Assembly (NCBI RefSeq): GCF_007994135.1
Contig: NZ_VLKF01000001.1
Coordinates: 1,860,001-1,924,000 of the forward strand
From: Modestobacter roseus
Lineage (GTDB): Bacteria; Actinomycetota; Actinomycetes; Mycobacteriales; Geodermatophilaceae
Direction: 5' to 3'
Length of the DNA: 64,000 bases
Each line of letters opens with the position of its first letter. Position 1 is the stretch's first letter. Position numbers and translations under genes: made by a program. A model generated the notes under the pieces. That model was not told where the DNA came from. It saw only the letters and a list, made by a program, of their open reading frames with translations, and did no database searches. Shown here in pieces: positions 60,513-64,000 of the stretch.

Positions 60513-60616
60513 ACGTCCCCAGCACTGCGGCTCTGACGACCACCTCCGGGCGGCCGTGCACCGCGGAGTGGGACGCCACCGACGACACGGCACGTCCAGC
60601 GAAAGCAGGTCCAGCG

Positions 60617-61561
60617 ATGAAAGCGGTGCGCTTCCACGCGTTCGGCGGCCCCGACGTCCTGCGCCACGAGGACGTCGACGTCCCCACCCCCGGCGCGGGT
60701 CAGGTACGGATCCGCGTCGCCGCCACGTCGTTCAACGTCGTCGACACCACGCTCCGTGCCGGTGGCATGCAGGGCCGGACGCCGGTGCGACTACCGCACA
60801 CCCCTGGCGTCGACGTCGCCGGCACGGTCGAGGCCCTCGGTCCGGGCGTGGACGCCGTCGCGGTCGGCGACCGGGTCGTCGGGCTCCTGCCGATGACAGC
60901 GGGCGGGGCTGCCGCGGAACACGTGATCGCGCCGGCCGAGCTCCTGACCGGGGTGCCCGGGACGATCGCGTTGACCGACGTGGCCGCGCTGCCGCTGGTC
61001 GGCCTGGCCGCGTGGCAGGCGCTGTTCGACCACGGCGGGCTGACCGCTGGACAGCGGATCCTCATCAACGGCGCCGGCGGCGGTGTCGGCGGGTACGCCG
61101 TGCAGCTGGCCAAGGAGGCCCGCGCCCATGTGGTCGCCACGGTCGGGCCACGCAGTGCCCCGCGGGTCACGGCCGCAGGGGCCGACGAGGTCATCGACCA
61201 CACGCTCACCGACATGACGGCGGTGGTGAGCGAGCCCGTCGACCTGGTGCTCAACGTCGCGCCGATCACCCCGAGGCAGCTGGCTGCGCTGATCCCGCTG
61301 ATCCGCGACGGCGGTGCACTCGTCAACACGCCTGTCCGGCTGCCTGCCCCCTCCGACGACGAGCGCGGTGTCCGCGGCATCGACCTCATCGTCCGCAGCG
61401 ACGCCGACCAGCTCGCCGACCTGGTCGCCCGGGTGAGCACCGGCGAGCTCGTCATCGACATCGCGCAGCGCATCCCGCTGGCCGACCTGCCCGCCCTCCA
61501 CGCCCGAGCCGCCAGGTGCTCGATGCCGGGCAAGGTCGTCGTCCTCCCGGCCGGCGCCTGA
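60617..61561 (+). CDS. quinone oxidoreductase (MDR family), copy B
   Basis: A 314-residue paralogue of copy A: MKAVRFHAFGGPDVLRHEDVD start, cofactor motif INGAGGGVGGYAVQLA, C-terminal GKVVVLP. The leader GCAGGTCCAGCG-ATG is identical to that of copy A. First gene of a plus-strand run with an esterase (46-bp gap), an SRPBCC protein and an old yellow enzyme. A role in reducing quinones or enones is likely. Confidence 0.93.
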   Translation: MKAVRFHAFGGPDVLRHEDVDVPTPGAGQVRIRVAATSFNVVDTTLRAGGMQGRTPVRLPHTPGVDVAGTVEALGPGVDAVAVGDRVVGLLPMTAGGAAAEHVIAPAELLTGVPGTIALTDVAALPLVGLAAWQALFDHGGLTAGQRILINGAGGGVGGYAVQLAKEARAHVVATVGPRSAPRVTAAGADEVIDHTLTDMTAVVSEPVDLVLNVAPITPRQLAALIPLIRDGGALVNTPVRLPAPSDDERGVRGIDLIVRSDADQLADLVARVSTGELVIDIAQRIPLADLPALHARAARCSMPGKVVVLPAGA

Positions 61562-61607
61562 CCACCCCACCAGTCCTGACCGATCAACCCCCACGAAGGA
61601 GACAGCC

Positions 61608-62558
61608 ATGTCCATGACCCTCGATCCCGAGATCGCCGCCGCCCTGGCGCCGATGGCCGCAGCGATGGCCGAGACCCCGCCGCCGGCGGTGGGCGACGTC
61701 GCAGGGCGGCGCGCCCTGTGGGAGCCGATCCTCGCCACCGCGGGTACCGCGCAGCCGATCCCCGCCGACGTCACGACCAGCGACCACGTCGCGACCGCTG
61801 AGGACGGCGCGCAGGTCACGATGCGCTGGTACGCCAAGGACGGGGTGTCCCCGGGCTCGGCCGTGCTGTTCCTCCACGGCGGCGGCTACCTCTTCGGCCA
61901 CATCGACCACTTCGACGGGCCGGTCTCCCGCTACGTGTCCGCCAGCGGCGTGCCGATGCTGTCCGTCGAGTACCGCCGCGCGCCCGAGCACCCGCACCCC
62001 ACGCCGCTCGAGGACGCCCACACCGCGCTGCGCTGGCTGCACGAGCACGCCGCCGAGCTCGGCGTCGACCCCGACCGGATCGGCGTGATGGGCGACAGCG
62101 CCGGCGGCGGCCTGGCCGCGGCGCTGTCGATCCTGAGCCGCGAGCGCGGCGGCCCGCCCATCGCCCGGCAGATCCTGCTCATGCCGATGCTGGACGACCG
62201 CACCACCACGCCCGACCCGCACATCGAGCCGTACCTGGTCTGGTCCTACGCCGACAGCCGCACCGCGTGGCCGGCGCTGCTCGGCGCAGCCGCCGGCGGA
62301 CCCGACGTCCCGGCCACGGCAGCACCGGCCCGGCTCGAGGACGCGTCGGGGCTGCCGCCGGCCTACATCGAGGTGGGCCAGCTCGACGTCTTCCGCGACG
62401 AGGACCTGGCCTACGCGACCACGCTCAGCCGGGCCGGGGTGCCCGTGGAGTTCCACCTGCACCCCGGCGCCCCGCACGAGTTCGACTCCATCGCCTTCGG
62501 GTCCGACGTCGCCCGGCGGGCCGTCGCCGACCGCGTCCGGGTGCTCCGGTCGATCTAG
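61608..62558 (+). CDS. alpha/beta hydrolase, hormone-sensitive lipase family
   Basis: A 316-residue esterase: oxyanion motif HGGGYLFG (about 90-97), nucleophile GDSAGGG (Ser about 164), Asp in GQLDVFRDED and His in PGAPHEFDS. No signal peptide. ATG 61608 with AAGGAG. Probably co-transcribed with copy B reductase. Confidence 0.93.
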   Translation: MSMTLDPEIAAALAPMAAAMAETPPPAVGDVAGRRALWEPILATAGTAQPIPADVTTSDHVATAEDGAQVTMRWYAKDGVSPGSAVLFLHGGGYLFGHIDHFDGPVSRYVSASGVPMLSVEYRRAPEHPHPTPLEDAHTALRWLHEHAAELGVDPDRIGVMGDSAGGGLAAALSILSRERGGPPIARQILLMPMLDDRTTTPDPHIEPYLVWSYADSRTAWPALLGAAAGGPDVPATAAPARLEDASGLPPAYIEVGQLDVFRDEDLAYATTLSRAGVPVEFHLHPGAPHEFDSIAFGSDVARRAVADRVRVLRSI

Positions 62559-62611
62559 CCGGGCGCGCGCACCGGCACACCCCACCCACCACCCAGGAGG
62601 AGCACGTCGCC

Positions 62612-63154
62612 ATGCCGCTCATCACCGCCCACGACCGCACGGTCCCGGTCACCGTGCAGACCCGCAGCACGCTCTCGCCCGCGGACGCGTTCCGCTTCGT
62701 CGTCCCGATCGACCTGTCCCTCGTGTTCACCGGCTGGGGTCCCTTCCCGGGCATCAGCGGGGTGGCGGACCAGACCGCGGCGTGGGACCACGCCGGCCCG
62801 TCCCGGAGTCCCCGGTTCACCGACGGGACGACCGCCCGGGAGACGCTGACGGAGTACGACGAGCCGTCGTCCTTCGCCTACGAGGTCACCGGGTTCACCA
62901 ACGTCCTGCGCCACCTCGTCGCGGGGGTCCGTGGCGAGTGGACCTTCGCTCCGGACGGGACCGGCACCCTCGTCCGCTGGACGTACGAGTTCCTGCCGCT
63001 CCCCCACCGCGACCTCCTCGTGCGCCGCGTCCTCGGCCCGCTGTGGCGCAACTACATGACCGCCGGTGTGGTCGCGTCGGCGCGCGCCGCGGAGCGGATC
63101 GACCGCGAGGAGCGCGCCCGGCCGGCCGGCGCAGCCCTGTCCCCACGCCCGTGA
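62612..63154 (+). CDS. SRPBCC-family protein
   Basis: A 180-residue START/SRPBCC-fold protein (VQTRSTLSPADAFRFVVPIDLSLVFTGWGPFPGI, RETLTEYDEPSSFAYEVTGF, GTGTLVRWTYEFLPL). Such proteins bind hydrophobic ligands or act as cyclases. ATG 62612 with AGGAGG at slightly long spacing. It sits between the esterase and the old yellow enzyme with gaps of 53 and 38 bp. Confidence 0.88.
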   Translation: MPLITAHDRTVPVTVQTRSTLSPADAFRFVVPIDLSLVFTGWGPFPGISGVADQTAAWDHAGPSRSPRFTDGTTARETLTEYDEPSSFAYEVTGFTNVLRHLVAGVRGEWTFAPDGTGTLVRWTYEFLPLPHRDLLVRRVLGPLWRNYMTAGVVASARAAERIDREERARPAGAALSPRP

Positions 63155-63192
63155 CACATCCCCCGCACACCCCCGATGAGACGAGAAGACAG

Positions 63193-64000
63193 ATGACCCT
63201 CTGGGAGCCCCTCACCGTCGGCAGCATGCAGCTGCCGCACCGCCTCGCCATGGCGCCGATGACCCGGGACCGGTCCCGGCCCGACGGCGTCCCCACCGAG
63301 CTCAACGTCGAGTACTACCGCCAGCGCGCGTCGATGGCGCTGATCGTCACCGAGGGCACCCAGCCCTCCGCGGACGGGCAGGGCTACCTGCTGACCCCCG
63401 GCATCCACACCGACGCGCAGGTCGCCGGCTGGCGCGAGGTCACCGACGCGGTGCACGACGCCGGTGGTCGCATCGTCGCCCAGCTCATGCACACCGGCCG
63501 CATCGCGCACCCCGACAACACCCCGCACGGCCGGCAGCCGGTCGCCCCGTCGGCCGTCCGCCCGGCAGGCGTGATGTTCACGGCCTCGGGGCCGCAGGAG
63601 ATGCCCACCCCCCGGGCGCTGACCACCGCCGAGGTGCCCGGCGTGGTGCAGGAGTACCGCCACGCGGCCTCGGCGGCCATCGCCGCCGGCTTCGACGGCG
63701 TGGAGGTGCACGGCGCCAACGGCTACCTGGTCCACCAGTTCCTCTCCGACAACGCCAACCAGCGCACCGACGCCTACGGCGGCTCGATCGCCCACCGCAT
63801 CCGGTTCGCCGTCGAGGTGGTCTCGGCGGTCGCCGACGAGATCGGCGCCGAGCGCACCGGCCTGCGCATCTCGCCGAGCAACCCCTACAACGACATCGTC
63901 GAGACGGACCCGCACGGCCTCTACTCGGCCCTGCTCGCCGCCCTGGCGCCGATGGACCTCGCCTACCTGCACCTGATGCACTCCGGCGACGAGGAACTGC
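63193..64000 (+). CDS. old yellow enzyme-type alkene reductase (partial)
   Basis: The first 269 codons of an FMN-dependent NemA-like ene-reductase: LWEPLTVGSMQLPHRLAMAPMTRDRS, EGTQPSADGQGYL, QLMHTGRIAHP, the substrate-binding pair in VEVHGANGYLVHQFL (His and Asn three residues apart) and NQRTDAYGGS with the proton-donor Tyr. ATG 63193 with GAGAAGA upstream. The usual length is about 360, so some 90 residues lie beyond the right edge. It would reduce activated C=C bonds of enones, complementing the quinone reductases. Confidence 0.93.
   Translation, partial: MTLWEPLTVGSMQLPHRLAMAPMTRDRSRPDGVPTELNVEYYRQRASMALIVTEGTQPSADGQGYLLTPGIHTDAQVAGWREVTDAVHDAGGRIVAQLMHTGRIAHPDNTPHGRQPVAPSAVRPAGVMFTASGPQEMPTPRALTTAEVPGVVQEYRHAASAAIAAGFDGVEVHGANGYLVHQFLSDNANQRTDAYGGSIAHRIRFAVEVVSAVADEIGAERTGLRISPSNPYNDIVETDPHGLYSALLAALAPMDLAYLHLMHSGDEEL

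Overview
The window is very GC-rich (third codon positions almost all G or C), uses many GTG starts with 4-base ATGA/GTGA stop-start overlaps, and carries actinobacterial families: F420-type LLM oxidoreductase, BldC-like HTH protein, PEP synthase with its DUF299 regulator, an LAxTG-sorted surface protein and a DUF429-RelA fusion. I infer a soil actinobacterium, most likely Geodermatophilaceae-like (Blastococcus, Modestobacter, Geodermatophilus); this is a judgement from gene content and not from an alignment. No rRNA, tRNA, transposase, integrase or CRISPR array was seen.

Region 1 (0.5-19.2 kb) is a sulfated-glycan utilisation locus. A long minus-strand operon (13.2 to 0.5 kb) encodes a lipoprotein solute-binding protein, two DppB/DppC-type permeases, a fused DppD-DppF ATPase, a formylglycine-generating enzyme, a sulfatase, a GH3 glycosidase and a second sulfatase. 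A third sulfatase (13.4-15.1 kb), a TetR regulator followed by two DUF202 membrane proteins (15.2-16.5 kb), and a divergent second GH3 enzyme (16.8-19.2 kb) complete it. Four copies of one 20-bp dyad (CyTACCrA-N4-TyGGTArG) lie upstream of the transport operon, the third sulfatase, the TetR gene and the second GH3 gene, so the locus reads as one TetR regulon. None of the sulfatases or GH3 enzymes has a signal peptide, so sulfated oligosaccharides are probably imported intact and then desulfated and hydrolysed in the cytoplasm.

Region 2 (19.2-27.9 kb): a PucR-type regulator divergent from a Baeyer-Villiger monooxygenase/hydrolase/SDR operon resembling the mycobacterial mymA cluster; then ppsA with its regulator ppsR, and a BldC-like HTH protein with a strong terminator. 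Region 3 (28.1-34.8 kb): a LacI-controlled operon for an arabino-oligosaccharide ABC importer and an intracellular GH127 beta-L-arabinofuranosidase, with tandem operators and a second, stunted LacI-type protein. Region 4 (34.9-39.4 kb): a MerR-controlled ABC-2 exporter, and a hydroxyquinol 1,2-dioxygenase/maleylacetate reductase pair. Region 5 (39.4-46.4 kb): rifampin ADP-ribosyltransferase (Arr), a lipoprotein/adaptor/MacB-like exporter operon, a DoxX-like protein and MsrA. Region 6 (46.5-52.1 kb): small hydrolase, TetR, WYL, VOC, SnoaL and MerR genes.

Region 7 (52.2-55.8 kb) holds a DUF429-(p)ppGpp synthetase fusion with an altered catalytic residue, and a cell-wall-anchored RCC1-repeat protein built of near-identical 117-bp units. 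Region 8 (55.8-57.9 kb) contains decayed gene remnants around an LLM oxidoreductase. Region 9 (57.9-64 kb) is a redox/detoxification cluster: SnoaL protein, two paralogous quinone reductases flanking an XRE regulator with duplicated inverted promoter regions and a shared dyad, an HSL-family esterase, an SRPBCC protein and the start of an old yellow enzyme.
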